From: Paulinella micropora
Lineage: Eukaryota > Cercozoa > Imbricatea > Euglyphida > Paulinellidae
Assembly: GCA_019918135.1 (NCBI GenBank)
Contig: WBZZ01000839.1
Coordinates: 62,001 to 126,000, forward strand
Direction: 5' to 3'
Length of the DNA stretch: 64,000 nucleotides
Below the pieces are notes generated by a model. It was not told the DNA's origin and did not search any database. It worked only from the letters and a program-made list of their open reading frames with translations. The translations under genes were made by a program, and so were the position numbers. This document shows, piece by piece, positions 7,369 through 17,416 of this stretch. Position 1 is the first letter of the stretch; every line of letters starts with the position of its first letter.

Positions 7369-9657
7369 TTAGCTCTGGGCCTGCACTGGCGGACTGCGCT
7401 GCAAGAGCTGCAGCTGTGCCGGAGGCGCGCGGCCCTGCTGGCACATCCAGCCCACATCGACCTCAAAAAGCTGGAAGCCCGCGGGGAAATCGCGCACTAC
7501 TGTCTGTGGCTGCGCCGGCCTGTACTTTGAACGCAAGACAATGCCCAACAATGGCCCCTGGGCCCCGAGCACCACGATGACAAGCATGCCGCCGGGCGCC
7601 GCGTGGCCCAGGCTCTCGTCCAAGTTATCAAAGTCCGAGAGCCGCCAGGGCGCCAGCACTGCGGGCTTGATCAACGGCAGCCACAAGGCGCCGTCCGCGG
7701 GGTAGCTGCCGAGCACGCCCCGGTGCTGGTTCGTAAACTCGTGCGACGCCTGCAGCGGGCCCCACGACAGCCGGCCGCCCTTGGTTCTTTCGCGCAACCA
7801 GCGGCACAGCTTGTCCCTGGCCTTGTAGCGCGTGTCGTCGCAGCGAATGCCGTGCGTCAGCGGCGACAAGGGCGGCAGCGCGCAGCCCAGCGAGTCAGCG
7901 AGACCGCGCGCTTCGCCAAAACACGGCGGCAGCTCCCGTGCCCGTTCGGCCCAGCCCACTGTCGGGTCGCGCAGCAAGGCGAGCCAGCCGAGCCCGCGGT
8001 ACTTGCAGAAGCGGATCGTCGTGCCCTTGTTCTCGCGCACGAGCTGCAGCAGCCTCAAAAGTTGTTTGGCGCGCTCCACGTCGCGTGCGTCGGCCGGGAC
8101 AGACAGCATGCGCACTTTCCCGATCAGGCCCTGCAGCTTGTCCAGCGCGTCGCGGCGGCCGCCGCACGCCACCACCTCGTTCGCGGCCTGCAACAGCGAG
8201 TTCAGGCAAGCCGCCGCGCCAGCTGGCGGACGGCTGGCGTAGCAGGGCAGGTCGCACTCCAGCTCCAGCCGCTTGCCCGCCAGGCCGGCCCACGCCTCGG
8301 CGCTCCTCCACGCGGGCCGTTGCTGGTACAGAAACACCGCGTCGACCCCGCCGAACACGCGCGCCAGCCGGCACTGGCAGCACGTCCAGTACTGCCAGCC
8401 GCCGCCGTGCCAGCCGCGAATCTCGGGCGTACCGTAGAACTCGTCCTGTGTGTGCCCCGCCGGGCACCGCAGCTTGAGCCAGGCGCCCCCCGGCACGTTC
8501 GTCACTTCTACGACGCGCGTTTCGTCCGCCGTTGCCCAGCGCCTAGGTGACAGTTTCGCGTCCTGGTGGCAGTGCGCCTGGCCGCTGTGCAGCAGCGCCA
8601 GCACTTCGCCCACGGTCGTCTTCCATTCGTACTGGCACGTGCACAGCAGCGTCAGAGCGGTGTCGCGGCTCTGCGGCGCCGCCGGCGTCGCCGCCAGCGG
8701 CGGCGGCTCGGGTGCACTCGGGTGGCTGCGCACCCAGAGCGGGCCGCATTTCACGGCGTACTCGTCGGGCGCCAGCGCGCGCGCGGGCGGCAACGCTGAG
8801 CCCAGCGCCTCCAGGCAACGTTGCGCCTGCGCCCACACGCCGCCGCACAGGGGGCAGCCCCGGAAGGACCCCACGTACTCTTTTTGCCGCACACCGCACA
8901 CGGTGCAGCGGAACGACACCGTGTGGTCCGGCGCCGAGGGCCACTGCTTCTGCGGCCCTTGCAGAAACTCGACGTACGGCCACGCCTTCGCACCCCGGCA
9001 GCGCTGCAGGGACCACTCTTCCTCGCAGTGCCTGCCGTTGGCTTGCAACAGTTCCGCCGGCGACGGGCCCCAGTCGCTATTGCACACGTGGCACCACAGC
9101 CGCAACCCGTTCTCGAACGGCGGCGTGCTCCGCCACTCGACCGCGGGCGGGAAGCCCTGGCCGCTGTGTGCCGTGGCTTTCTGCCATTCTGCGTGCAGCG
9201 CGGCGCGCAGCTTGCCTGCCTCGCCGCCGCAGTGCGCAGAGTACGTGCACCCCCGGAAGTCGTCTACTGTTTGCCAGCCACAGTCGGCGCTGCACAGGCG
9301 GCACGTGCCCCTGACTTGCCAATTGTCTTGGCTGTACCTGACTTCCTCGAACTCGAAGTCCGACCAGCTGCCCAGCTGGCAACGCAGCAGCGACCAGCCG
9401 GGGCAGCGCGCCTTGGGACCTGCCACGAGGTCTTCTGCGCTAAAAGTTAGCTGTTGGAGACAGATCAGGCACTTGAAGTGCAAGGGCTGCGCGCCGCTCA
9501 CGTGCACCACCGACGGCGCGAAGCTCCTGGGGTGGCCGGGCAGCGACAGCGACAGCTTGTGCGCTGCCAACGCGCGGTCAAGCGCGGACGGCCCGGGCTT
9601 TTCCAGCGGCGGCGGCTCTGACAGTCTGCGCCTCTTGGGGCTGGCCGGGGTGGACAT
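7369..9657 (-). CDS. Large multi-zinc-ribbon protein
   Basis: About 762 residues from the ATG at 9655-9657 (MSTPASPKRRRL); eight more codons are open upstream but start inside spacer sequence. The N-terminus is basic with a possible nuclear signal (SPKRRRL). Seen: at least five Cys-pair repeats in the first 440 residues (CLICLQQ, CRLCSADCGW, CHVCNSDWG, CTVCGVRQKE with CPLCGG, and CPAGH with CCQC), spaced like treble-clef or zinc-ribbon repeats. A C-terminal half of about 300 residues has no recognisable motif. Known: repeated probable zinc-ribbon domains of this style (CxxC, Trp, then GxxC or HC) occur in giant-virus and bacterial proteins, sometimes fused to endonucleases. Inferred: a nucleic-acid-binding protein; no nuclease motif is evident in the C-terminal part. 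Codon use matches the backbone. Confidence 0.6.
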   Translation of the reverse strand: MSTPASPKRRRLSEPPPLEKPGPSALDRALAAHKLSLSLPGHPRSFAPSVVHVSGAQPLHFKCLICLQQLTFSAEDLVAGPKARCPGWSLLRCQLGSWSDFEFEEVRYSQDNWQVRGTCRLCSADCGWQTVDDFRGCTYSAHCGGEAGKLRAALHAEWQKATAHSGQGFPPAVEWRSTPPFENGLRLWCHVCNSDWGPSPAELLQANGRHCEEEWSLQRCRGAKAWPYVEFLQGPQKQWPSAPDHTVSFRCTVCGVRQKEYVGSFRGCPLCGGVWAQAQRCLEALGSALPPARALAPDEYAVKCGPLWVRSHPSAPEPPPLAATPAAPQSRDTALTLLCTCQYEWKTTVGEVLALLHSGQAHCHQDAKLSPRRWATADETRVVEVTNVPGGAWLKLRCPAGHTQDEFYGTPEIRGWHGGGWQYWTCCQCRLARVFGGVDAVFLYQQRPAWRSAEAWAGLAGKRLELECDLPCYASRPPAGAAACLNSLLQAANEVVACGGRRDALDKLQGLIGKVRMLSVPADARDVERAKQLLRLLQLVRENKGTTIRFCKYRGLGWLALLRDPTVGWAERARELPPCFGEARGLADSLGCALPPLSPLTHGIRCDDTRYKARDKLCRWLRERTKGGRLSWGPLQASHEFTNQHRGVLGSYPADGALWLPLIKPAVLAPWRLSDFDNLDESLGHAAPGGMLVIVVLGAQGPLLGIVLRSKYRPAQPQTVVRDFPAGFQLFEVDVGWMCQQGRAPPAQLQLLQRSPPVQAQS

Positions 9658-9960
9658 TGCAAAACAACAACCCCCCCACAAGCAGTTCGGCGACGGCTTT
9701 TTTGCCAGGTGGGGGGAGGTCCTGGGCAGAAGAGAAAGGAGGCCGGGGGAGGAAATGTAAGCCGTGCTTGCGTTTTTGCCTTGGCCCCCTGCTTCAGGAA
9801 GGGGGGGGGGGCCGGCTCCGCGGCCCCCCCTCTCCCCACCCGCCCTTCCCTCCTACCTTCGCAGGCCGGGGGAATGGAGTGGCACGAGGGCGGAGCCGGC
9901 CCCCCCCCCCCCCCCTGCCAGCTGGCCAAAATCACACCCCCCTCCCCCCCACAAATCACC
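9658..9960. other. Divergent intergenic spacer
   Basis: Lies between divergently transcribed genes and probably carries both promoters. It consists largely of homopolymer runs (G at about 9798-9809, C at about 9900-9915) and purine tracts. No sharper element is recognised. Confidence 0.5.
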
Positions 9961-11987
9961 ATGCAGTGCTTCTGGGCCCTTGGCCTGGTGCATGTACTAG
10001 TTGCTGATATCTCAGGCTGGCAGCTCTGCGGCGGTGAGCTGCACCTGGAACGCTGCAGAAATCTTCGCTTCGTGCTGTGCGCGCGGCTGGGCGGCCGCGC
10101 GGACGCGCCAAGACTCACGGTGTACCTGGAAACCTTCTTCTACAACCACACGCGAAGGCGCAGGGCCGTCGTGCCCTTGTCCCCGCGCGTCCCCACTAAC
10201 CACACCCAACCGCCTGCTAGCTATGTCGGCAACTTCAAGCCCGACTATTCCTTTGACAACTACACGTTCGTCTTGAGCACAACGGGCGGCCAAAACAACG
10301 CGGCGGCCCCGGACTGGCCCGGCCAAACCCTGTGTGGCACACAAGCCGACCGCCTGCCGGCGCCCAGCGGTGGGGTCGTGATCCACCGCCTGGTCCTGGA
10401 CAGGGTTTACGACCGGTGCCCCTTGCCGACCATGGCTTGCGAGCCCTTGCTGCTGCACGGGGTGCCCGCGCCGCACGATTTCACACTGCATCTTGTTGGC
10501 CAGGCCAGACCCGACGAGGCTGGCAGCCTGGCCTTGGCCGCGGACGGCACCCTACCGCTTGTGGTGCGCCGGCGGGGGGGGCCCACGCCACGGCCGGCGG
10601 GGGGCCCTCCGAGCAAGCCCACTTTTTCGCCGCTCTGTACAACCCGGAACAGATTGCCGGCCTGGTCGTGCTGCCCTTCAATGCTACGCTCCGGGGTTAC
10701 CGGCTAGCGGCGCGCTTTGCGGGGCTCGGGCTCGATGGCCGCGGCGGCGTCTTCAACTACACGCTCGCCGTCCACCTAGTCAATTACTACGGCCACGCCT
10801 CGCCCCGGCAAGACTCGTCCTGGTTCACGCGCTATTGGGGCGGGCCGGACACGCTGGCCAACACCCGCGAGGGCTGCAGCCTCAGGTGCACCACGTACCA
10901 CTGGGGCGGTGTGAGCCAGGAGCCGCTGGGCGCGCCGTACCCCATCAACGTGTGGCCGCACCTCAATCACGGCGGGGCGCTCGAGCAAACGGCGCTGGTG
11001 CCCCGCAGGCTGCGCCTAATAACCGTCAGCGTGCCTCCGCAGGTGTCGTCGCCGCCGCTCCCCTGCTCGGCCGTGCCGCCGGAGGCCCTGCTGGCGGGCC
11101 TCTACCGCCGGCCGGCCGCGGGGCCGGCGGAGCAGCCGGGCAAGGACGTCCTGTACGAATTCGGCGAGCTGACGCCCCGCGAGCTGCGTTGGGAGCCGCG
11201 GTCCTGTTCGGGCGGCTTGCCCGAGCTCAGCGCGCACGAGATCCTGAAGCGCTTGGCGCACTACCGCGTGCGCAAATTGGTTGCCTTTGGCGACTCCATG
11301 AGCAGGGAGGCGGTGGAAATGATGAGCGATCTCGTGTGCCCTGCGTGCGGCTTGTCTGCAGAATTTAATACAGTCAGCGTCAACCTCACCAGCACCAGCG
11401 CCGTCACGTTCGGGTTCGAGCCGCTGCACTACGGCCTGGACAACAACGAAGTTTACCTAGGACAACCGCAGCTGTACAGCCGCGCCCTGCTGCGGGGCCT
11501 GGGCTTTTCCGAGAGCACCGATCCCGTCGTCATAGCCCAGGAACTAGCAGCGGCGCCCGACATTTCTCTCTTGTGTCCATCCATGGGGTACGTGCCGCAC
11601 ACAGTCACGCCCGAGTTCTGGGCGCAGGTCGGCGACGCGCTGGCAGTGCACCTGGCCAACCGCTTCCTGTACCACGCGTCCCCTCACAAAGCTCTGTACC
11701 TTTATATCGAGCCCGTGCCCTGGTCTCGGCTGGACTTCAACACCCCGCAGCGCACCCGCCAACTCTGGCAGGTCCTGACGGCTCGCCTCAACTCGGCCCT
11801 TACCGGCACTCCCGTCATTGACGTCTCCCCCTTTTCGGAATCCGTGCCCGGGGCTTGCAGTGACGGTTGCACTACTACTCGCACTTCAGACGCTGGAATC
11901 CACAAGCTTGGGCCTCGGTTCAGTAAATTTTTCAATACATCTTTTACTCGCTCGAAAATAAAGCAAACACTACCTGAAAAACCTTGA
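9961..11987 (+). CDS. Secreted/membrane-lumen GDSL (PC-esterase/TBL-like) protein
   Basis: The ATG at 9961 opens a signal peptide (MQCFWALGLVHVLVADISG). An ectodomain with several N-x-S/T sites follows (NHT, NYT, NAT, NLT), then a C-terminal SGNH-hydrolase-like part. Seen: AFGDSMSREA (GDS with the nucleophile Ser), a central run of beta-strand-like segments, and a late TSDAGIH, matching the DxxH block of the PC-esterase/trichome-birefringence-like family. Known: these enzymes transfer or remove acetyl groups on polysaccharides or glycans in the secretory pathway. Inferred: glycan modification of a virion or host surface. The N-terminal third reads in one frame and the rest in another, with the change in a GC-rich tract around 10.6 kb. 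This is either one real break or an assembly indel; the second frame alone is open from 10332. Confidence 0.6.
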
Positions 11988-12247
11988 CCATCTGCACTCG
12001 GGGGGGGAGGAAAAAAAACACGGGGACTGGGAGAGAGGGGGGGAGGGGGAGGGGAACCGTTGCGCCGTGCCGACATTTTGTTTTTGGGCTCCTTTCTTTC
12101 GCAAGGAGAGGAAGAGGGAGGGGGGAGGGCCCGTAATTAAGGCCCCCGCTCTTTTCTGCTGACTTTTTTTTGTGTGTTTTTTGCAAGCAAACGTCAAAAA
12201 AACTTGTACCTACCTTTTTTTTCCCATCTTCCCGCGCTGGAAAGCAC

Positions 12248-12754
12248 ATGACCCGAGCCCCGCTCTACCAGAGGATTGCCCGCCGGTGCCAGCGAGAGGC
12301 CGCGCAAGGTGACGGCCGGGCCCAGTCCTACCTCGGGCTCTTGTACTACGATGGCAAGGGCGTGGCCCAAGACTTTGCCCTGGCAGTGCAGTGGTATACC
12401 TTGGCAGCTACACAGGGCTACGCGCGTGGCCAATACCTGCTCGCTGGCTGTTACCTAAACGGTAAGGGAGTGGCGGCGGACACTGCCAAAGCCCTGGAGT
12501 GGTACAAGGCTGCGGCCGCGCAGAACCACACCGGCGCCCTGCGGATGCTGGGCATTTTGTACTGTTGTGGCCGCGTCGTGGCCGAAGACCGCGCCACGGC
12601 CAGGGAGTGGTTTAAGCGAGCAGCCGCGCAGGGCGACGCCAGGTCCCTGCGGTGGCTCGCCGGGAAGAGCATGGCCCAGAAGTCCGACAAAGCAGCCCCC
12701 GCGCCAGACACTGTACCAGATAGATTTATCACATTTTCGGTGCCATCATGCTAG
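12248..12754 (+). CDS. Sel1-repeat protein
   Basis: 168 residues from the ATG at 12248 (MTRAPLYQR). An upstream in-frame ATG at 12170 sits in A/T-rich spacer and was not chosen. Seen: at least three Sel1-like repeats of about 36 residues with the pattern AxxGxxxAQxxLGxxYxxGxGVxxDxxxAxxWxxxAA, for example AQGDGRAQSYLGLLYYDGKG near residue 25. Known: Sel1 repeats are TPR-like helical pairs that bind partner proteins and are common in giant viruses, amoebae and amoeba-associated bacteria. Inferred: an adaptor protein. No signal peptide. It ends just before an A/T palindrome (about 12766-12783) that may terminate the transcript. Confidence 0.85.
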   Translation: MTRAPLYQRIARRCQREAAQGDGRAQSYLGLLYYDGKGVAQDFALAVQWYTLAATQGYARGQYLLAGCYLNGKGVAADTAKALEWYKAAAAQNHTGALRMLGILYCCGRVVAEDRATAREWFKRAAAQGDARSLRWLAGKSMAQKSDKAAPAPDTVPDRFITFSVPSC

Positions 12755-12985
12755 AACGTGTATTTTTTTATTATTAAAAAAAGACGACTTTTTTAAAAAT
12801 CCAAAACTTCCGAGCAAAATCACACTGTCACGTACATTTCTGCGAGCTGGTAGCCGCGCGACCTGCCGCGTTGTTTGGTGACGACGGAGTGCGGAAAAGC
12901 CCCATGATACCAACTTGTTCTTTGCTGGGTTGTCCCGCGGGCGGTGACAGCTGCGCTGCTACATACAAGAGGCACAACAAGTCTC

Positions 12986-13160
12986 CGGATTGGATTGAAA
13001 TCTCGGAGGGGTTGAACCACCCCAGAGATTCCTACAGCTGGGAGGGAGAAAGGGCAGCACGCGGCATATCCCTACCTTCCTCCTCAGAGGCCCCAATCGA
13101 AGCAAAGCACTAAACCCGACCTGACGTCAGGGTTTGGTGCGAGATTGTATAACCTAAACA
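12986..13160 (-). ncRNA. Putative Fanzor guide RNA scaffold, copy 2
   Basis: Gap-free partner of 4382-4556. The 3'-proximal hairpin lies at 12999-13030 and the other at 13108-13139, where the only change falls in the loop, leaving the stem intact. Past the minus-strand end at 12986 the sequence has no similarity to copy 1. The presumed guide would therefore be different, beginning near 12985 and running downwards. It lies inside a short A/T-poor spacer downstream of the Sel1 gene. Confidence 0.75.
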
Positions 13161-15119
13161 CTAATATAAGTCCTGCCGACCCAAGGCCAGCAGTTGCAAG
13201 AGGATGTTGCGACTGGCGTTCATGTCGCGTCCGTGCTGGAGCGCGCACCACTGGCAGCTGTAGGTCCTCGCGGCTCCAATGTCCGGCCACAGTGCCCCGC
13301 ATTGCGTGCACGCCTGTGTAGTGAAGTCTTCGTTGCAGACTAGCACCTTGCACTTGCCGACGTATTCTCTCTGCAGGTCGAGCAAACGCTTGCAAAAAGC
13401 CGCGTGACGCCAAGCCAGCATCTTGCGCTTGGTTTTTCTGGCTACGGTGGCGCCTTGCACCATATCCGCGGCCCCAAACCAGGGCAGCACCACGTAGTCG
13501 TGGTTATCAAGCAGCCACCTGGCGGCCTTCTTATGCACGTCCTGGACCCTGTGATAGATTTTTGCACGCGCTCGAGTGATAGCACGCCGTAGGCGCCAGC
13601 GGTTGCGCTTCTTGCTAGTGTCCTTAGCCAGTAGCGCCACCTTGCTCAGCAGCTTGTCGGTATGCTTCTGGAGACGGTACACGCGTGCAATCGACCCGCA
13701 TCCGAATTCGGTGATCGCGCCAGAGTCCGCGTGGTACACGGTCAGAAAGCTCCGGACGCCCGGGTCGATGCTCACTACGCGCTTGGAGTCGGTCTCTGCC
13801 ACATCATGCTGGCGCTGCTGTATCTCTACTGGTACGTGTAAGTACCATTTGCCCAGGCGATCGACCCTCAGGCGCACGTCGTGCTTGATTTCGAGCTTGG
13901 GGGCTCCAAGCTTGCGCTCTTGCTTTCTCCAATCTCTGGAGGCGACCGAGTCAGCGTTTAGAAAGCCTGCAAAGAAACCTCGCCGGCGGCCAAAAACCGT
14001 GTGCGAGATCGCAATCGTGGACTTGCGCTCTTCCCACTTGCGGAAGTTAACCCTCTTCCAGTGGAACACTTTGCCCTTCTGCCTAAGATTGGAGATGGCG
14101 GAGGCCCTCGCCGCCTGCAAGTCCCGGATGGCCACTTCGCGGATACGGTACGGCACCTGGAGCAGCCACTGTCTAGCTTGCACGAATTTGCTACCGTCCT
14201 GTACAAACCGCAGGCGCAGCGTATCTAGGTCAAAGTCGCCCAAACGTCGCATTTTGCCACCCAGCTCGGCCCTTCTTTGCTCTCGGCGCTCCTTTTGTTC
14301 CTGACGACGGGTGGCTTTCCTGGCTTTGATCTCCTCGAGTATCTCCTCCTTCCCTTGCTTGTCTTCCTCTTCCACTGTATCCTTTTTTCGTCTTTTGAGC
14401 TTCGCGGGCTCTTCCTCCTTTTCCTGGCGCCGCCTCTTTTTACTGACCTGCGCGGGTTGACCTTCCTGCTTCTGTTTGTTGGGCCGGGGGAAACGCTTAT
14501 CCTCTTTGCGCAGCCAGGCAAGCGCCGCATTCCAGGTAGTATGGACAGCGCGGTAGAGCAGCCACGCCTTACGCAGCCAAGCCCGCCTAACTTCCTTATC
14601 CTTGGTGTTAGGATAGATTCTGCACGTGAGCGTCTTAAGCGGGGGCGTCTTATCAGCCTTCTTGTTGAGACTGAATTTCTTCTTGGGCATCTTTGTCTGG
14701 TTTTCGTCTGTTTGGGCTGCGTACCGTCGCGCGTCGACCTTGGTTGCGGGCAGCAGTGCAAGCCGCGACTGCCAGGATGTCGCCTGTGAGCTCGGTTGTG
14801 ATTTGGGCTCGTACCTGCGGGTCGAGCTCCAGGATCCGCACCCCATGACCTTGCTCAGAGAAACGGGCCAGCGACTCGAGTCCGCTCTGACCAAGCCGCT
14901 GCCTACAGCTAGAGGTAACTGCCTGGACATCTCCCTGACAGACTCAGTCCAGAAAGGCGCATAAGCTAAAGCTGGCTCCACCAGACTTTTCTTCTCTCTG
15001 GTGTTGGCTTCTCGTGGCTCTGGGTCGCGGCTCGTACTAGGCTTCGTGCTGTTGGCTGGACTAGTTGTCCCCTGCGCTGGACGCCTGGTCACCTTTTCCC
15101 AGAGAGTGAGCTGTCTCAT
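13161..15119 (-). CDS. Fanzor (TnpB-like) RNA-guided nuclease, copy 2
   Basis: 652 residues, the same start and end context as copy 1. RuvC-I VVSIDPGVRSF (Asp about 452), RuvC-II CNEDFTTQ (Glu about 597), zinc ribbon CTQC/CQWC, and RuvC-III GRDMNASRN (Asp about 632) are all present. Differences from copy 1 cluster in the basic leader (about 20-110), in the Lys/Glu-rich insert (about 205-290) and in a short loop just before RuvC-I. The catalytic parts are nearly unchanged, and no stop or frame break has accumulated, which suggests selection on both copies. Alternative reading: recent gene conversion between copies could also keep them similar. Confidence 0.9.
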   Translation of the reverse strand: MRQLTLWEKVTRRPAQGTTSPANSTKPSTSRDPEPREANTREKKSLVEPALAYAPFWTESVREMSRQLPLAVGSGLVRADSSRWPVSLSKVMGCGSWSSTRRYEPKSQPSSQATSWQSRLALLPATKVDARRYAAQTDENQTKMPKKKFSLNKKADKTPPLKTLTCRIYPNTKDKEVRRAWLRKAWLLYRAVHTTWNAALAWLRKEDKRFPRPNKQKQEGQPAQVSKKRRRQEKEEEPAKLKRRKKDTVEEEDKQGKEEILEEIKARKATRRQEQKERREQRRAELGGKMRRLGDFDLDTLRLRFVQDGSKFVQARQWLLQVPYRIREVAIRDLQAARASAISNLRQKGKVFHWKRVNFRKWEERKSTIAISHTVFGRRRGFFAGFLNADSVASRDWRKQERKLGAPKLEIKHDVRLRVDRLGKWYLHVPVEIQQRQHDVAETDSKRVVSIDPGVRSFLTVYHADSGAITEFGCGSIARVYRLQKHTDKLLSKVALLAKDTSKKRNRWRLRRAITRARAKIYHRVQDVHKKAARWLLDNHDYVVLPWFGAADMVQGATVARKTKRKMLAWRHAAFCKRLLDLQREYVGKCKVLVCNEDFTTQACTQCGALWPDIGAARTYSCQWCALQHGRDMNASRNILLQLLALGRQDLY

Positions 15120-16101
15120 TCAATGTCACTGGCCGGATGAGCTTAGAGCGAACCCGTACCTCGCCCCCTAGCGCCGAGTGGTTTCCTTGTTGCCATGTAC
15201 GTACCTTGATTCGTGGTTTCTTGAATGTGTTGGACAAATGAAGAAGCAGGTAGAGAATTTATCTTGGATCCCACAAGGGTCTGCGTGGGGGGGCCGGTTG
15301 CTTTGCACTTTAGACCAGGGGAGAAAAGCTTGGGGGGGGGGGGGGGGTGGATGGTAAGGGAAAAGGGAGGGCCCGCGCTTTTGTTTGATTTTCGCCTGTC
15401 TTTTGATCCCACAAGAGGGAGCTCAAATGTTGTCAGAGAAAGGGGGGGGGGGGGGCGCGGGGAGGTGTCTTAGCGCGCCTAGCCCTAGCTTGCCAACAGC
15501 CACACCCCGTCGATTTCCCGGGGAGGGGAGGGGCTAAAACTGAAAGTGGATTTTCACACACAAAAGAATTCGGCTGCAAATTGTCTCTTTTCGTTGCAAG
15601 CCGAACTGGTGGGGACCATGGACGGGCGGGGAAAAAAGGGATTAGCGTGGCCTCGGCCCCCCCCCCAAGGTTATGGAGAGGTGGGATCCAGCTACTGGTG
15701 GGGGGAGGGGAATCTTCAGTACCAAAAACAGAAAAAAATCCCCTCCCATCTTTGCCGGCCGCTTCTGTTGTTGCGGCCCCCCCCCCTCTCACAGTGCCTT
15801 TTTAACAACCCACTTTCCACGGGGGGGTGGCTCGGGAGGGGCAGTCGTTGCAAAAAAAAGACGATCCTGTCTCTGTCTTACTCGCGACATGAGCACGGCC
15901 GACGTACAAAAACAAAAACGTTTTTAATGACTGCAGAGAAAGATTCCATTTTGTAAAACATATTTTTTTTATTTTACATTCTGTTTTTGCTTTCTTTCTC
16001 TCTCTCCTTCCGTACCTCGCCAAGAATTAGGCTGGGCTTTTTTGGGGTGGGGCCACTGCGCAATTTGCGGCGGTGGTGCACTGACTTGAGCAGCGGCAGA
16101 A
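15120..16101. other. Fanzor copy 2 upstream region and spacer
   Basis: No gene. The first 535 bp repeat the upstream region of Fanzor copy 1, with G runs at about 15332-15347 and 15441-15453. After 15655 come C/G tracts, an A/T-rich stretch near 15905-15985 that could terminate a transcript, and one GCGCAATTTGCGGC palindrome-like site at 16058-16071. Confidence 0.5.
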
Positions 16102-17139
16102 TCATGAGGCAACTCGCGTAGACCGCGTGATGCTATATTCGTCGTCTTGCTGTGCCATAGCCACGCACACGCACGCGTCGAATCTTGTCCAGGCAGTCTG
16201 GATGTCCAAGCTTTGCATATTGACCGCCCGGTAGTGGGGATAGACAGAAATTGGCCGCGGGTGCTGATAAAAGCCGAGCCCCCAGATTTCTCCCGGCAAA
16301 CGGCAGATACGATCGTTGTCCTTGAAAAGGCGGGTCCAGCTCCTTTGTGCCTCTTCTGTGCCGAGGCCCAAGCGCTTCAATAACAGGGTATTGGCGCACT
16401 GGTTGCCGCCAACCTGGGGCGCGCCCAGGCTCATGCAGTGCACGTGCTGGCCCGCAAACAAGTCGGTGGCCACGAGGGCCGTGAGCGTACACAGCGCACC
16501 CCCGAGCGACATGCCTAGGCACCACAGCTTGTCCCACTTGGTCTTCTGCAGTCTGTCTAGGCATCGGTTGATGGCGCAACAGCGCACCGCGTGCAAGAAG
16601 CCGCTGTGGATGCGGGGGTCCGCGCCGTCGTCCAAGGACGCTATGTGGGCTAGGGCGTGCTGCGCCAGGTTGCGGGGATTGGGGGTTAGGCCCCTGAGGC
16701 GCCTAGGGTAGACCTGCAGGTCCGTCCACCTGTTGGGGGCCCTGAACGTAGCCCTGATCACCAGCACGGCAACCTCTGCTATTTGCCAGAGAGTGCAGCT
16801 AATCTCGAGCCTGGGGCAGTGGAATTTCTGGGCCGGCACGCTGACGACGATTTCAGGGCGAGGCGCCGTACATTTGTACGAGCAGTCCTGAACACCCAGG
16901 ACCAGGCGCTGGCAACAATCGATGTGATTCTCCAACAATTCTGTGTTTAACCTTTCGGCTGATTGGACGTTGACCGGGGAGTCTGTTTGGGCCGGGTCCA
17001 GCGCCTGTATGAGGTCTGCGGGCTTTAGGTTGCAGGCAGCGAAGATCGTGGGTAGGCAGTCGGCCGAGACCGAAGTCAGTGCGGACAGCATCGCAGCTGC
17101 AATGTAGTGGTGTTTGGGCGCGGCGTTTCGGCTGGACAT
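16102..17139 (-). CDS. Class 3 lipase-like alpha/beta hydrolase
   Basis: 345 residues. Seen: IHSGFLHAVRCC ahead of the nucleophile elbow CLGMSLGGALCTLTAL (a GxSxG motif, with Met where most class 3 lipases have His), then MSLGAPQVGGNQ, DNDRICRLPG (acid residue) and a late YPHYRAVN (candidate catalytic His). This is the order of the Lipase_3 family. The length is typical and the catalytic Ser-Asp-His set is present. There is no convincing signal peptide, although residues 10-30 are mildly hydrophobic. Known: such enzymes hydrolyse triacylglycerols or phospholipids. Inferred: lipid remodelling of host membranes. It is the last backbone gene before the mobile block. Confidence 0.8.
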   Translation of the reverse strand: MSSRNAAPKHHYIAAAMLSALTSVSADCLPTIFAACNLKPADLIQALDPAQTDSPVNVQSAERLNTELLENHIDCCQRLVLGVQDCSYKCTAPRPEIVVSVPAQKFHCPRLEISCTLWQIAEVAVLVIRATFRAPNRWTDLQVYPRRLRGLTPNPRNLAQHALAHIASLDDGADPRIHSGFLHAVRCCAINRCLDRLQKTKWDKLWCLGMSLGGALCTLTALVATDLFAGQHVHCMSLGAPQVGGNQCANTLLLKRLGLGTEEAQRSWTRLFKDNDRICRLPGEIWGLGFYQHPRPISVYPHYRAVNMQSLDIQTAWTRFDACVCVAMAQQDDEYSITRSTRVAS

Positions 17140-17310
17140 GTGTTTTTTGTCCTCGGCCCGTTGTCCCCTTTTTTTTTTGGGGGGGGGGGACTATTTGTTC
17201 TTGTTCCTTTCTTGAATCTTTTTTTTTGGCAACAGCCGCCCAAGCACCGGCTAAGGGCGGGAAAAGGGCCAACAAGAAAGGAATCTCCCCCCAATATTAC
17301 GCTTACTTTC

Positions 17311-17370
17311 ATATACATACATGCATACATACATACATACATACATACATACATACACACATATATACAC
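17311..17370. repeat. ATAC microsatellite
   Basis: About a dozen tandem copies of the tetramer CATA/ATAC in slightly imperfect form, ending in CACACATATATACAC. It marks the transition from GC-rich backbone to AT-rich mobile DNA. Confidence 0.9.
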
Positions 17371-17416
17371 AATGAATATATGTACATAATGATATATACC
17401 TTTTTTGATTTCCCTC

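Larger units (their letters stand above)
12986..15655 (-). mobile_element. IS607-like/Fanzor unit, copy 2 (non-autonomous)
   Basis: Same layout and almost the same length as copy 1: 175-nt RNA region, ORF, and about 535 bp upstream sequence with G runs. The low-coordinate end is sharp; the upper end fades near 15655. No recombinase gene accompanies it. Confidence 0.6.

Noticed and set aside
8450-9760. Long plus-strand frame opposite the zinc-ribbon gene
   Set aside because: Antisense shadow of a GC-rich gene; Ser/Arg/Cys-rich composition and no motif, while the minus strand has clear zinc ribbons.
11702-12249. Minus-strand frames over the esterase 3' end and spacer
   Set aside because: Pro/Ser/Phe low-complexity readings of G-rich spacer; no motif and overlapping a supported gene.
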